A stretch of DNA of 64,000 bases from Azolla caroliniana (lineage: Eukaryota; Polypodiophyta): the NCBI GenBank assembly GCA_043228905.1, contig JBHGNT010000011.1, positions 13,206,001 through 13,270,000 of the forward strand, read 5' to 3'. Both the position numbers and the translations under genes were made by a program. Under the pieces are notes generated by a model. It had not been told where the DNA came from. It searched no databases and saw only the letters and a list, made by a program, of their open reading frames with translations. Shown here one piece after another: positions 10,498-20,325 of the stretch; the stretch's first letter is position 1; the number at the start of each line of letters is the position of its first letter.

Positions 10498-10695
10498 CCC
10501 TCTATCAAGACAAAGACCATCTCAAGGTTGTGGCTTTGAGCATTGTACACACTTTGATATAGTGATTTTGTTTGGAGTATGTGGGTTGCCATGGTTTTTC
10601 ATAGTTAGGGTTTCCACAATATTTCTCATTTCCTATTTCGTGTTATTTCCACCTCTTCTTCCTAGACGATTGTGGCCAGCTCCATATTCCCAACA
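10498..10695 (+). repeat. Copia-4 3' LTR, inner remnant
   Basis: It matches the last ~220 bp of the 5' LTR (AAAGA-CATCTCAAGGTTGTGGC block, TATAGTGATT, GGTTTTTC-AGTTAGGGTTT, CCATATTCCCAACA). It is joined directly to RT, so RNase H, the polypurine tract and the LTR start have been deleted. Confidence 0.8.
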
Positions 10696-10950
10696 ATAGG
10701 CTCAGGTTTGAGGGTTTATGCGGTTGTCAATGAACGCAACAAGTTGCCGAATGTCTGTTTATCTTTTGATCTGACAAACCTAGAGGTTTTGGCCCACAAC
10801 ATGGAATGGATCTCGAGCTCATAACAAGCAGGGCACACAAGTACTTTAACAATTTGCCTGTTACTTGGAAAGGGGATAAATGGATTGTGATGTGGATGAA
10901 TACGTGAATGGTAGATATGTGGGAGGGCCAATGATTGATGCATTAAAAAT
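10696..10950 (+). other. Unassigned sequence between Copia-4 and Copia-5
   Basis: No motif is recognised. Its right end continues across the Copia-5 insertion (the AAAAT duplication joins 10950 to 16687), so it belongs to the same host sequence as LINE-1. It is probably the 5' part of that LINE. Confidence 0.4.
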
Positions 10951-11364
10951 TGCTGAGCGGCAAGCTCAACCGGATCCGGATCGGCTGAATAAGCCTAAGC
11001 CGGATCGGCATCCAGAAGGGTGAGACGGTGAGCAAGTGAGTCGGTGAGCTGGGGAGCCAGTTAGCTGGATCAAGCAGTAATTGGAAGCCAAGTAGCAGCT
11101 AGTCTACTAGGGAGGTAATATCTCGTAGTTAATGTCAGACGCTCGTGTGAGCATTGAAGTACACCATACTTCTATCAGTCCAGATGGACTTGTATAAAAG
11201 TGTTCACTGAACACATACGATGTACAGACTGAGTAGTATTTTTTAATTGAGTTTTTGTGTGCTCTCTCTCTATCTTTGTCTCTCCCGCGTACTGTTAAGC
11301 TCTCCATTAAACCTATTTTCTGCTTTTTGTTTTCTATTGCTTCTGCATGCTATTTGTTTCTACA
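10951..11364 (+). repeat. Copia-5 5' LTR
   Basis: 414 bp, starting TGCTGAGCGGC (the 3' copy starts TGTTGAGTGGC) and ending TTTGTTTCTACA. It is about 40 bp longer than the 3' LTR because of an extra CGGATCGGC/GGTGAG block near 10980-11040. CpG-type transitions distinguish the two copies. Confidence 0.85.
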
Positions 11365-11377
11365 TGGTATCAGAGTG
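11365..11377 (+). promoter_or_regulatory. Copia-5 primer binding site (tRNA-iMet)
   Basis: TGGTATCAGAGTG abuts the LTR end with no gap. It matches the usual plant Copia primer site apart from the last bases. Confidence 0.85.
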
Positions 11378-11456
11378 CGAGGGTTGAGAACCTTTGCAGC
11401 TGACATTCGCTTTCGCAAGAAGAAAACCTAACCTTTGTAAAGAAAAAAAAAAACAA

Positions 11457-12628
11457 ATGGATAGAGGAATGGCTAGCTCGCTCCTGGTGGAGAAGCTCAA
11501 CAGATCCAACTACGCATCTTGGTCATACAAGATGCACCAGTACCTGCTTGGGCATGGTTACTGGAGCTATGTCGATGGAGCTAGCGACACAGCACCTGAT
11601 GCGGCACACAAGGACTTCCCGGTGTCGGAACAATCGGCAAGCAGAGTGATGTACTGCTTTGCATCCAGTGTCGGAGACCAGCTGCTGAGCCACGTCTGAG
11701 ATGCCAAGACGCCGAAAGAGGCTTGGGGAAACCTGAAGAAGGTGTTCGCCACAAGCACTACAGCCTAGAAGTTGCAACTCCGACAGGAGTTGAGCAATGT
11801 CTGACAGAAGGACATGTCAGTGGTTGATTACACGGCCCGAATCAAAGAGATCTGTGACTCACTTACCTTTATCAACATCACAGTAGAGGAAGACGAGATG
11901 GTACAAGTCTGTCTTGGGGGCCTGGCGTCTAAGTTCCGAGCTTTCCGGATAGCAATATGTACAAGGGAGAATACTCCGTCATTTTTCGACTTACAGTCGA
12001 TGCTCCTTGTAGAGGAGAACCACGCCGGTGCATCAACAAGTGCACCCACCGACAGTCGGATGTTGTACACAAAGGCGAATCAGCACGCAATGGAGGTGGC
12101 CGGCGGCGGCAAGGGCAAGACCGACGGCACAGAGACCGTGCCGACAGCAGTTCTAGGACCTCCACAACCAGGGAGAGTCAAGGTGGCGCCGGAAGCCGGC
12201 AAGACAAATCCGCCACGGAATGCTAGTACTGTGGCAAAAAGGGCCACAGAGAAAGCGAGTGCTGGAAGAAGCGCGCCAATTCAAACAGATCTAGATCCGG
12301 CAAAACCGGTCGGGAGAACCGGCAAAACCAGTCAGGAGAACCGGCAAAGCTCGCACTACGCGCAAGGATCGAAAGGATCCGGAACCGGGAAGACCGATAA
12401 GGGGCCAGCCTTGGTGATGAAGCACGAGGCAAATTCGATGAAGAAGACCACTTCCAAATCAGAGGAAGTGTGGTACGTTGATTTCGGTGCATCAAATCAC
12501 ATGACGAACCACAAAGAGTGGTTCTCCTTCCTGGAGAAACCGGAACAACCGGGAGTTGTCGAAACCGGAGACGACACTCCTCACCCAATCATGCATATCG
12601 GTGAAGTCCCTTTGAGCCACGTTGGATA
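11457..12628 (+). pseudogene. Copia-5 gag and protease (broken)
   Basis: ATG at 11457 reads MDRGMASSLLVEKLNRSNYASW, a classical Copia gag start, and the frame stops at 11697-11699. The middle of gag is open from 11814. The zinc knuckle CGKKGHRESEC (about 12223-12260) is in a different frame, after a shift and a stop. The protease is recognisable as WYVDFGASNHMT (about 12472-12507): the catalytic D-S-G reads D-F-G. The frame ends at 12627-12629. Confidence 0.8.
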
Positions 12629-12629
12629 G

Positions 12630-13806
12630 AGGGGGAAGTTGATGAACATATTACACGTTCCAACTATCACAAAGAACCTGGTGTCGGTTGGACAGATCGT
12701 CGACCAAGGAATGCAGGTGCGGTTTACGCACCTCGGGTGCTTCATCGAGGAGGAGGGCCAGATCATTGTGCAAGGGCATAGAGACGGGAGGATGTTCATC
12801 CTCAACACCAATGACATCGGCACCGCTTTTTTCGCCAAATGACAGGAGATTGAATCAGACATCGATCTCTGGCACAAGCGAATCGGCCACGTCAATTACC
12901 GGAGGCTTCAAGACCTGCAAACGAAACAAGTTGTTTTCGGTTTGCCGAAGTTCAATGGCCGGAAGGCCCAAGTATGTGAAGCCTGCCAACTCGGGAAGCA
13001 ACACCGGCTTCCATTCCCCACCGAATGAAACCGTAGCCATAACAAGCTCGACCTTATTCATTTAGATGTATGGGGACCGGCACAGAATGTGAGTCTTGGC
13101 GGGAGTTGATACTTCGTCTCCTTCATCAACGACTATAGCTGGCACACATGGATCTACCTCATTGAGCAAAAGAGCGAAGTCTTCGACTGTTTCCGGAACC
13201 TCCAAAGCATGGTGGAACGGGAATCAGAGAGGGAGATCAAGTGCCTGCGGTCATATGGTGGAAAAGAATATTTTTCCAGCCAATTCAATAGTTATCTACA
13301 ACAAACAGGAATTCGAAGAGAGTTCAGTTGCAGATACACACCGGAGCAAAACAGTGTGACTGAAAAGAAGAACCGGTTGCTTGTCGACGTGGCAAGGGCA
13401 ATGCTGGAAGAGAAGAGCATGCCCCATTTCTACTGGGCGGAGGCGGTCCGAACGGCCGTCTACATCCAAAACCAGATCGGAGACAATGTGTCCACACATG
13501 AGCTGTATTTCGGGCGCAAGCCGAATTTGAGACACCTTCGGATTTTCGGCAGCATAGCATATGTGCATGTGCCGGATGAGAAGCGGAGGAAGCTATATGC
13601 AAAATCGGAGAAGTGCATCCTCGTCGGCTACTCACATGAGCAAAAGGGGTATAAGTGTTATAACCCCGGACGAAGCAGGTTCGAGTTAGCCGCGATGTTG
13701 AGTTTGATGAGACGGCATCATGGTATGCCTTACCGGCTCCGACTTCTGACCCGGACCCCGACCCGATATCAAAGGACGAGGCTAGTGAGCCTGAACCGTT
13801 CCAGAT
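12630..13806 (+). pseudogene. Copia-5 integrase (broken)
   Basis: Reads ILHVPTITKNLVSVGQ, LWHKRIGHVNYRRLQ, CEACQLGKQHRLPF (zinc site), LDVWGP (first catalytic Asp), CLRSYGGKEYFS (second Asp replaced by Tyr), PEQNSVTEKKNRLL (Glu kept), then RIFGSIAYVHVPDEKRRKL and ILVGYSHEQKGYKCYNP. Stops occur after FFAK (12840-12842) and near 13028 and 13110. The last ~130 bases read out of frame. Confidence 0.85.
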
Positions 13807-14179
13807 AGAAGATGATGAATCCGGGACTCAAGAAGAGATTCTGGAATCATTTCGGTTGAGTGGGCCGAACGAGAGACTGGGTCAATTCGACCAATCAGAA
13901 GAGGAACTAGCGAGTAGTGAAGACTCTATCGTGCTCTCCCCATACAAGGAACCGAGGAGACGGTTCACGCGCAAAGAGAAGGGGAAGAAGAAGATGCTGG
14001 ATTATGAAACCGGTAATGATGAGTCGGATTAGAGCGGATCCGACTCCGGAAAGGAAAATGACGGCTCTTCGGCACCGAAGACCGAACCGGCCAAGAAGGG
14101 CCTCAAACCGGGTAACGGTGGGTTACGTCGGTCAACCCGCCAGAAGGAACCTGTTAAGTGGTACGGGTACAATGAGTAC

Positions 14180-15660
14180 ATGGCGCATCACTATGCGTAC
14201 ATGACCCAGGTAGCGAAAGTGCGTGAGCCGGAGAGCTACGCAGAAGTGGCAAGGGATGCAAATTGGCGTGCCGCTTTGAAGAACGAGATGCGGGCACTTG
14301 ATTCCAGCGATACATGGGACCTAGTTGACCCTCCCCGTAATAGTAAACCGATTGAATGCAAGTGGGTGTACAAGGTAAAGTACAACGTTGATGGTTTAGT
14401 TAACCGGTACAAGGCCCGGTTAGTGGCAAAGGGATACGCGCAGACTCACGGAATCGACTACGACGAGACCTTCGCTCCAGTAGCGAAGATGACGACAGTT
14501 CGTGTGGTGCTGGCGGTTGCTGCGGCAAGGGAGTGGCATCTTCACCAGAATGCATTTCTTCAAGGTGATCTAGAAGAAGAGGTCTTTATGACCCAACCTC
14601 TCGGTTTTTAGTTGGAGATGAACAAGTCGGTTGTATGCCGACTGAAGAAGTCACTTTATGGCCTAAAGCAAGCCCCTCGAGCTTGGAATGCAAAGATTAC
14701 ACACCAATTGCGTAAGTTGGGGTTTGCGGCCTCCAAGTTTGACTCTTCGTTGTTCATCCGGCAAGGTCCAGAAAGTTCGGTTTGCATCTTGCTGTATGTT
14801 GATGATCTAGTCATCACCGGACCCGGACTCGATGAAATCAGTCGAGTCAAGATCCAGTTGTCGAACGCATTTGAGATGAAGAACCTGGGGGACCTTCACT
14901 ATTTCCTTGGGATCAAGGTGATCCGAACCCCTGACGGCATATCGCTCTCACAAAGACACTATGTGTTGAATATGTTGTACAAGTTTGGCATGACGAAATG
15001 CCGCCCTATTTCTACACCCTTGGACCTGAAACAGAAGCTCTATCCCAACTCCGAACTGGCCTGCGATGAGAAACAGTTTCGACAAATTGTCAGAAGACTT
15101 ATATATTTGACCATCACCCGACCCGACATCAGCTATACAGTCGGTGTGATTAGTCAATTCATGCAGAAGCTGACCGTCGAGCATCATCAGTGCACACACC
15201 GAATACTGCGGTCTGTGAGCGGCACGAAGGACCGGGGACTGTTATACTGGCGAGGTATGACCGAAGAGCTAGTCGGCTACACGGATGCCGACTGGGCCAA
15301 CGATGCATCAGATCGTCGTTCCACTTCCGGCTATATGTTTTCCCTGAGGCTGAATACCGGGGTGCTACCATTGCCACCTGTGAAGCCATTTGGCTTCGGC
15401 GACTGCTGCAAGACCTGCGGATGAGGTGCCGACCCCGATCCTAATCTACTGCGCCAACATAAGTAGCATGCAGCTCGCCAAGAACCCCGTATTCCATGCT
15501 CGCACAAAGCACATCGAAGTGCACTACCACTTCGTGCGTGAGCGTGTCCTGAGCGATGAAGTCAAACTTCAGTATGTTCATACGGATCAGCAAGTTGCCG
15601 ACATCTTCACCAAACCGCTCGGATCAGACAAGTTGCAGCACTTCACCGAAATGCTTGGTG
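14180..15660 (+). pseudogene. Copia-5 reverse transcriptase and RNase H (broken)
   Basis: RT runs from [11 protein letters not shown] through [41 protein letters not shown] and LLYVDDLVITG to LHYFLGIKVI. Three codons around the first catalytic Asp are deleted (HLHQ joins NAFLQG), and a stop separates 14611 from 14612. RNase H has YTDADWAND, then an internal deletion and frame change (about 15345-15450), then AKNPVFHARTKHIEVHYHFVRE and VADIFTKPLG. 13807-14179 is the acidic integrase-RT linker. Confidence 0.85.
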
Positions 15661-16295
15661 TTCAGCATCTCGACGTGCCACACTTAGGGGGAGAATGGGC
15701 AAAGACACCACCGGAACGGGCAAAGGCAAAGAGACTGCCGATTGCGTCGATGGGGGAAGAACCGACAAGGGGAGACATAGGAAGAAGAAAGGAGCCGAGT
15801 CGACAAAGGAAGTTGACACATCCGAACAAGTCGGAACAAGCGGCAGCGGAGGCAAAGTCAAGAAGGATAGAGCTAACGGAAGAAGAAGGCCAGGACCCGG
15901 ACATGGTCCGATGTGGTGAAGGGCCTGGAACCAAAAGACGAATCGGGAGCAACTGATTCGAACAAGAGCTGTAACGAATCGGAGACAGTTGATTCGGTTC
16001 TACAGAAGGATTCAGAAGAACCGGATCAATTCAAGGCCAAGAGGACAAGAAAGCACCAACACGAAGGGATCGGCGAATCGGCAAAAGACAAAGTCACCAC
16101 AACGAGGGAGCTGAATTGAGCCTGTTGAGCAGACAAGCAGACCAAGGAAGTCGAGGTGTGCAGGAACAGAAGGATCGAGGCAAACGGGACTGAACCGGAC
16201 GAGGAGCGCAAGCGAGGTAGAGTGACGCCAGAAGGAGCCAGGTGGAAGGACCGGTTGCCATAGAGACTGACACTACAATCCGACCTCAAATTGAG
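15661..16295 (+). other. Copia-5 3' non-coding tail
   Basis: Purine-rich, low-complexity sequence between RNase H and the polypurine tract. The frame from RNase H stays open to 15956 with a Lys/Glu/Arg-rich, unconserved-looking extension. Nothing else is recognised. Confidence 0.5.
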
Positions 16296-16307
16296 CTTGA
16301 GGGGGAG

Positions 16308-16681
16308 TGTTGAGTGGCCAGCTCAACCAGATCCGGATCGGCATCCAGAAGGGTGAGCCAATGAGCTGGGGAGCCAGTTAGCTGGATCAAGCAGTAACCG
16401 GAAGCCAAGTAGCAGCTAGTCTACTAGGGAGTTAATATCTCGTAGTTAGTGTCAGACGCTCGTGTGAGCATTGAAGTACACCGTACTTCTGTCAGCCTGG
16501 ATGGACTTGTATAAAAGTGTTCACTGAACACATACGATGTACAGACTGAGTAGTATTTTTGAATTGAGTTTCTGTGTGCTCTCTCTCTGTCTTTGTCTCT
16601 CCCGCGTACTGTTAAGCTCTCCATTAAACTTGTTTTCCACTTTCTGTTTTCTATTGCTTCCGCACGGTATTTGTTTCTACA
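16308..16681 (+). repeat. Copia-5 3' LTR
   Basis: 374 bp, from TGTTGAGTGGCC directly after GAGGGGGAG to TTTGTTTCTACA. AAAAT follows and matches the base run before the 5' LTR. Confidence 0.9.
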
Positions 16682-16959
16682 AAAATCAATTGCCACTATG
16701 CATAGAAGAGAGGGTAGACTCCCTGGATGAGGTGTTGCACTTCCATGTGGAGGAAATGGAGGATGTAATGAGGCAAGATGTAGTGTTGGGATGGGTGAGG
16801 ATCAGTAATGGAGGTTGGTTGTGGACTCAAGGGGAGGGGTTATGTCCTTCATGGGAAACTTCACTCGTGTTTTCATGAAATTACATGTTTTCCTTCATAA
16901 ATGTATGTTAGAGAGGAAGAACCTCCGTCAGGTTTTCAAATCCCCAAGTTTCAAGGGGG

Positions 16960-17410
16960 CCCCAAACATTTTGTAGTTGCAAGAGCACCATCTAAGTGTG
17001 AACGGGATCTTGAATATTGGCAATCCTCTTGTGTGGGATTGGCATACATTTTGGTCCCCAGCTCAAGGGGAGCATGGTAGGAAAGTGGGTGTTTGTACAT
17101 CTATAAGAAAATCTTCAGATGTCGTTGTGGTGGAGATGGTACCAATGCATAATCGGCATAATAAACGTGTATGCACCCAAATCGTCAATGAAGCGGACCC
17201 TTTTTTGGAGGTAATTGGTCGATGGTCTGTCGATTGCATATGTGTGTATCCTTGCAGGGGATTTTACCATAAATTTGTACAAAGAGAACAAGGTGGGGGT
17301 CATGCAAATGGTGGTGCACGGGTCTGACTAGTTGCATGGGATTTGCTGATGGGTCGAATGGGGGTGAAAGATGCCTGACCTGTAATAAAAAAGCCTCGGG
17401 GTTCGCTAAG
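16960..17410 (+). pseudogene. LINE-1 endonuclease domain (broken)
   Basis: The frame at 16977-17327 begins LQEHHLS, the position and form of the LQETHL motif that opens plant LINE endonucleases (catalytic Glu kept), followed by VGVCTSIRKSSDVVVVEM and a VCTQIVNEADPF segment. The GDFN and SDH motifs are not clear because of frame changes after about 17230. Confidence 0.6.
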
Positions 17411-19277
17411 CTTTTCGAGAGCAGGCTGCAATATGAATGACTTTTGCATGTTTTGTATAGAGAGAATATACATTAGCTTGGAACTGGAAAAATATGGAAC
17501 CAATGTTGAAATCATTGCAGGTTTAGCCTACTCGGATCATATGACGGTTAAGATAACCAGAAACGCAGAGGAGGCCAGCAAGGTACTGCAATTTGAGGAT
17601 CAACAAAAAACTTTTTGAGGAATGTCTCTCCACACAGAGACTAAAAGTAGAATTGTGAGGTCTAAGGAGGAAGAAATGCATATAAGGAGATCAATGGCGG
17701 TTGTCCAAAGACTATTACAGAAAGATCCCAAGTGCCAATGGTCCAGGTCAAGACTTGAGGCTGCCAAAGAAATGTTGCAGCACTTGATTGCATCCAGAAA
17801 TATGATCTTATTCAGGAGTTCGGTGGTGTGGTGGATCAAAAATGGGGATAAGGTGAATAAACAATTTTTTGTGCATAAAAAGCATAGAAAAAACTATAGG
17901 TACAATCTGAAGCTGGTTAAGGAAGATGGCTCTACATTGGAGGATGTTTCGGAGATCTTGGAGGCTATCACATCACATTATCATGAGTTTCTTTCAGATA
18001 GCTACAGTATCCCCAAACAGCCTGCTTTGATAGAATACGTGCTGGAGGGAACGCAACATAAAATTTTAGATGTGGCACAAGCTAATCTTTCGAGGCCTCT
18101 CTTAGAAGAGGAGGTGGTTGATGCTTTGGCGGATATTTGCAGAACGTCCTGTAGAGGCTCCGATGGATTATCAAGAGATTTTTTCGAAAAATTCTAGGAA
18201 GTGATCAAGGCTTTTTTAGTTGATGAGCTAAAAGAAGCATGGGATGTTGGGTGCTTACCTACGCAATTTCAAGAGGGGATGAAATTTCTAATTCCTAAGG
18301 TACAAGATGTAATAACTGATGCAGGGCAATTGAGACCGATCACGCTGCTCAACACAATATATAAGATATTTGCAAATATATTGGCCAAGAGGGTAAAACC
18401 CTACCTGCATGACCTAATCCATGTTGGACAAACAGGGTTCATGGAAAACATATGCATAATTGAAATGTGTTGATATTTTGGGAGGAGATTGTCTTAGCAA
18501 AGAGAACAAATCAACACATTGCCTGTCTCATGCTAGACTTTGAGAAGGCGTATGATAGAGTTCAATGGCCTTTCGAACAAGACATGGAGGGGTTGGGATT
18601 ACCCTTAAAATGGAGATCGGTTGTGTTGGCCCTTTACAAAGGAAGCTTGTGTAGCGTGTTGGTGACAGGGCATCAAGGTCCATCGATTCTATTACACAGG
18701 TATGTTAGGTAGGGGTACTTGTTGGCCCCCTACCTTTATTTATTTATTATAGAGACATTTTCTTTCTTTTTTAATAGACCGGATGGGGGAATAAGGGGTT
18801 TAGTTGTTCCCACATGCAAGCAAGGATTTGCTGGAATCTGAGTACGTGGATGGCGCGACGCTTTACTTGCAAGGCAATGACGCTAACTTATAGAAGCCTA
18901 AAGGACGGATTGAGCTATTTTGCAAAACGTTAGGGGGGGAAATTAACTAGAACAAAAGTAGAGGATTCTGGATAAGTTCAAACCCGCAACCGCTTTGGTG
19001 TCCTAACATTGATTTTCCATGGGTCCCCAATGGAATGGCTGTTAAGTATTTGGGCTTTTTGGTGGGAGTTGAAACACTTAAAAATCAGCAAGTTGAGCAA
19101 GTGAAAGACAAAATTGAAAAAACAAAATCGGTTGTGGGCATCAATAAAGTTTTCCCTTGCCGGTAGGGTGGTTTTGGTGAACCATATTTTGTTAGCCACC
19201 ATGTGGCACTCACTGGCATGTTGGATGTTAGACAAAGCCTACATCAAAAGTGTTGAGAGGGTTCCTTTGGTCTGGTC
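17411..19277 (+). pseudogene. LINE-1 reverse transcriptase (broken)
   Basis: Strong L1-type RT signal: NKQFFVHKKHRKNY, GSDGLSRDFFEKF, FLIPKVQDV, RPITLLNTIYKIFANILAKR, MLDFEKAYDRVQW, then YLGFLVGVE, a GRVVLVNHILLA-like stretch and the VER-PLVW end. The F-A-D-D catalytic box is replaced by EYVDGATLYL (about 18840-18869), losing the second Asp. Stops occur at 18195, 18471 and 18710. The order matches the usual ORF2 RT. Confidence 0.85.
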
Positions 19278-19640
19278 GAGACAATGAGATGGTGTCACCT
19301 AAAGTGGCATGGGGTTGTACAATATTGGGAGCCATTGGCAAAAACAACCACCTAGGCGCTTGATAATTCCACTTAGGCCTCGTCAAAGATTTGACCATCA
19401 TGGGAGAACCACCCCATTTTAGCAAGAACTTTAACCTTCCCTTTCTGCCTCATCTGATAGAGACAATGATATGGTGTCACCTAAAGTGGCATGGGGTTGT
19501 ACAATATTGGGAGCCATTGGCGGAAACAACCACCTAGGCGCCTGATAATTCCACTTAGGCCTCGTCAAAGATTTGAACATCATGAGAGAACCACCCCATT
19601 TTAGCAAGAACTTTAACCTTCCCTTTCTGCCTCATCTGAA
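19278..19640. repeat. ~180-bp tandem duplication in LINE debris
   Basis: Two copies, each starting GAGACAATGA and ending CTTTCTGCCTCATCTGA (about 19278-19459 and 19462-19639), with a few point differences. Translated on the minus strand they resemble the RT C-terminal region of a LINE (KVLAKMGWFSHDV), so they probably belong to the same minus-strand LINE as 25055-25355. Confidence 0.8.
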
Positions 19641-19650
19641 TCCCCTTGAT

Positions 19651-19655
19651 TCGAG
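19651..19655. repeat. Target duplication of Copia-6, left
   Basis: TCGAG, repeated at 25050-25054 immediately after the 3' LTR. Confidence 0.95.
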
Positions 19656-20295
19656 TGTTGGGATTACGGTCCCTTCTGATGGGATGGTCGGATGTCGGAG
19701 ATGAATGCCGACAAGCCCGGTTTCGGTTTCGGAACCGGATGATGAAGACCCCGACTTCTGAGTCGGATGACGAATGTACCCGAAGAAGAGATCCGGATGC
19801 AGGGACATATCCGTGAATATGTCTGCTAAGGGCCCCTCTGAGGCTATAGTTGTAAATAGCCCTAAAGTCATATATGTATAAATATGACTTAGGGCAAACA
19901 GTTTTAGTGTTGCCACTCATTTTTCTGTTTTTCCACTCTAGAGGAGTGAAGAGAGAGAGCAGCCGTGAGAGAGAGAGAGAGATAGATCGCGAGAGAGAGA
20001 GAGAGAGAGAGGAAGAGGTCGACGCCTCTGTGTATTTCCGCCGCCTGTGGCGAGGACAGCGAGCTCAAGGTCGTCGCCTTGTAGCTCGCCACTGTATACT
20101 TCTCTTGTATAGTGTTGGTTTGGAGTCTTGCACTCCCGTGGTTTTTCCCATCTAGGGTTTTCCACGTTAATCCTTGTGTTCGCGTTCTTCTTTTTTTGTG
20201 TTTCTTCGTTTGGTTCCTATTTTCTGCTGCATTGATCCGCGATTACTCGGTTGTGGCCGAGTGGTGAAGGTGAATCTAAGCGTCGATTCCCAACA
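19656..20295 (+). repeat. Copia-6 5' LTR
   Basis: 640 bp, TGTTGGGATTACGG to GATTCCCAACA. It has TATAAATAT at 19877-19885, two GA-rich tracts near 19968-20012, and GTGGTTTTTCCCATCTAGGG in the transcribed part. Confidence 0.95.
19877..19885 (+). promoter_or_regulatory. Copia-6 TATA box
   Basis: TATAAATAT in the 5' LTR, about 420 bp before the LTR end, followed by the AG-rich leader. The identical box sits in the 3' LTR at 24631-24639. Confidence 0.65.
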
Positions 20296-20298
20296 AAC

Positions 20299-20310
20299 TG
20301 GTATCAGAGC
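20299..20310 (+). promoter_or_regulatory. Copia-6 primer binding site (tRNA-iMet)
   Basis: TGGTATCAGAGC, the exact 12-nt complement of the plant initiator tRNA-Met 3' end, 3 nt after the 5' LTR. Confidence 0.95.
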
Positions 20311-20325
20311 GAACTGCTGCAGAAA

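Larger units (their letters stand above)
5334..10695 (+). mobile_element. Copia-4, old Ty1/Copia element with two insertions
   Basis: Order: 5' LTR, degenerate iMet primer site, gag, protease, integrase, RT, then a deletion that fuses RT to the inner part of the 3' LTR (about 10497). Two non-coding elements lie inside it, at 6099-6568 and 7366-8107. The proteins are close relatives of Copia-6 but carry many stops and frame changes. RNase H, the polypurine tract and the first part of the 3' LTR are deleted. Confidence 0.85.
10951..16681 (+). mobile_element. Copia-5, complete-length but dead Copia element
   Basis: Two LTRs flanked by a perfect AAAAT target duplication (10946-10950 and 16682-16686), an iMet primer site, gag-protease-integrase-RT-RNase H in Copia order and a polypurine tract (CTTGAGGGGGAG, 16296-16307). 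Stops, frameshifts and small deletions affect every domain. It inserted into LINE-1. About 600 bp between RNase H and the 3' LTR have no Copia function that I recognise. Confidence 0.9.
16687..19277 (+). mobile_element. LINE-1, plant L1-type non-LTR element, degenerate
   Basis: Endonuclease then reverse transcriptase in LINE order, interrupted upstream by Copia-5. Its 3' end runs into a ~180-bp tandem duplication at 19278. Many stops make it inactive. No poly(A) tail or target duplication is visible. Confidence 0.8.

Noticed and set aside
5226-10705. AATAGGCTC on both sides of Copia-4 as its target duplication
   Set aside because: The left copy lies about 100 bp before the best LTR start and no TG terminus adjoins it, so I treat it as coincidence.
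12000-13000. Host genes, rRNA genes or bacterial-type operons anywhere in the window
   Set aside because: Every coding segment with recognisable motifs belongs to a Copia, Gypsy or LINE element. I saw no intron-containing host gene model or structural RNA.
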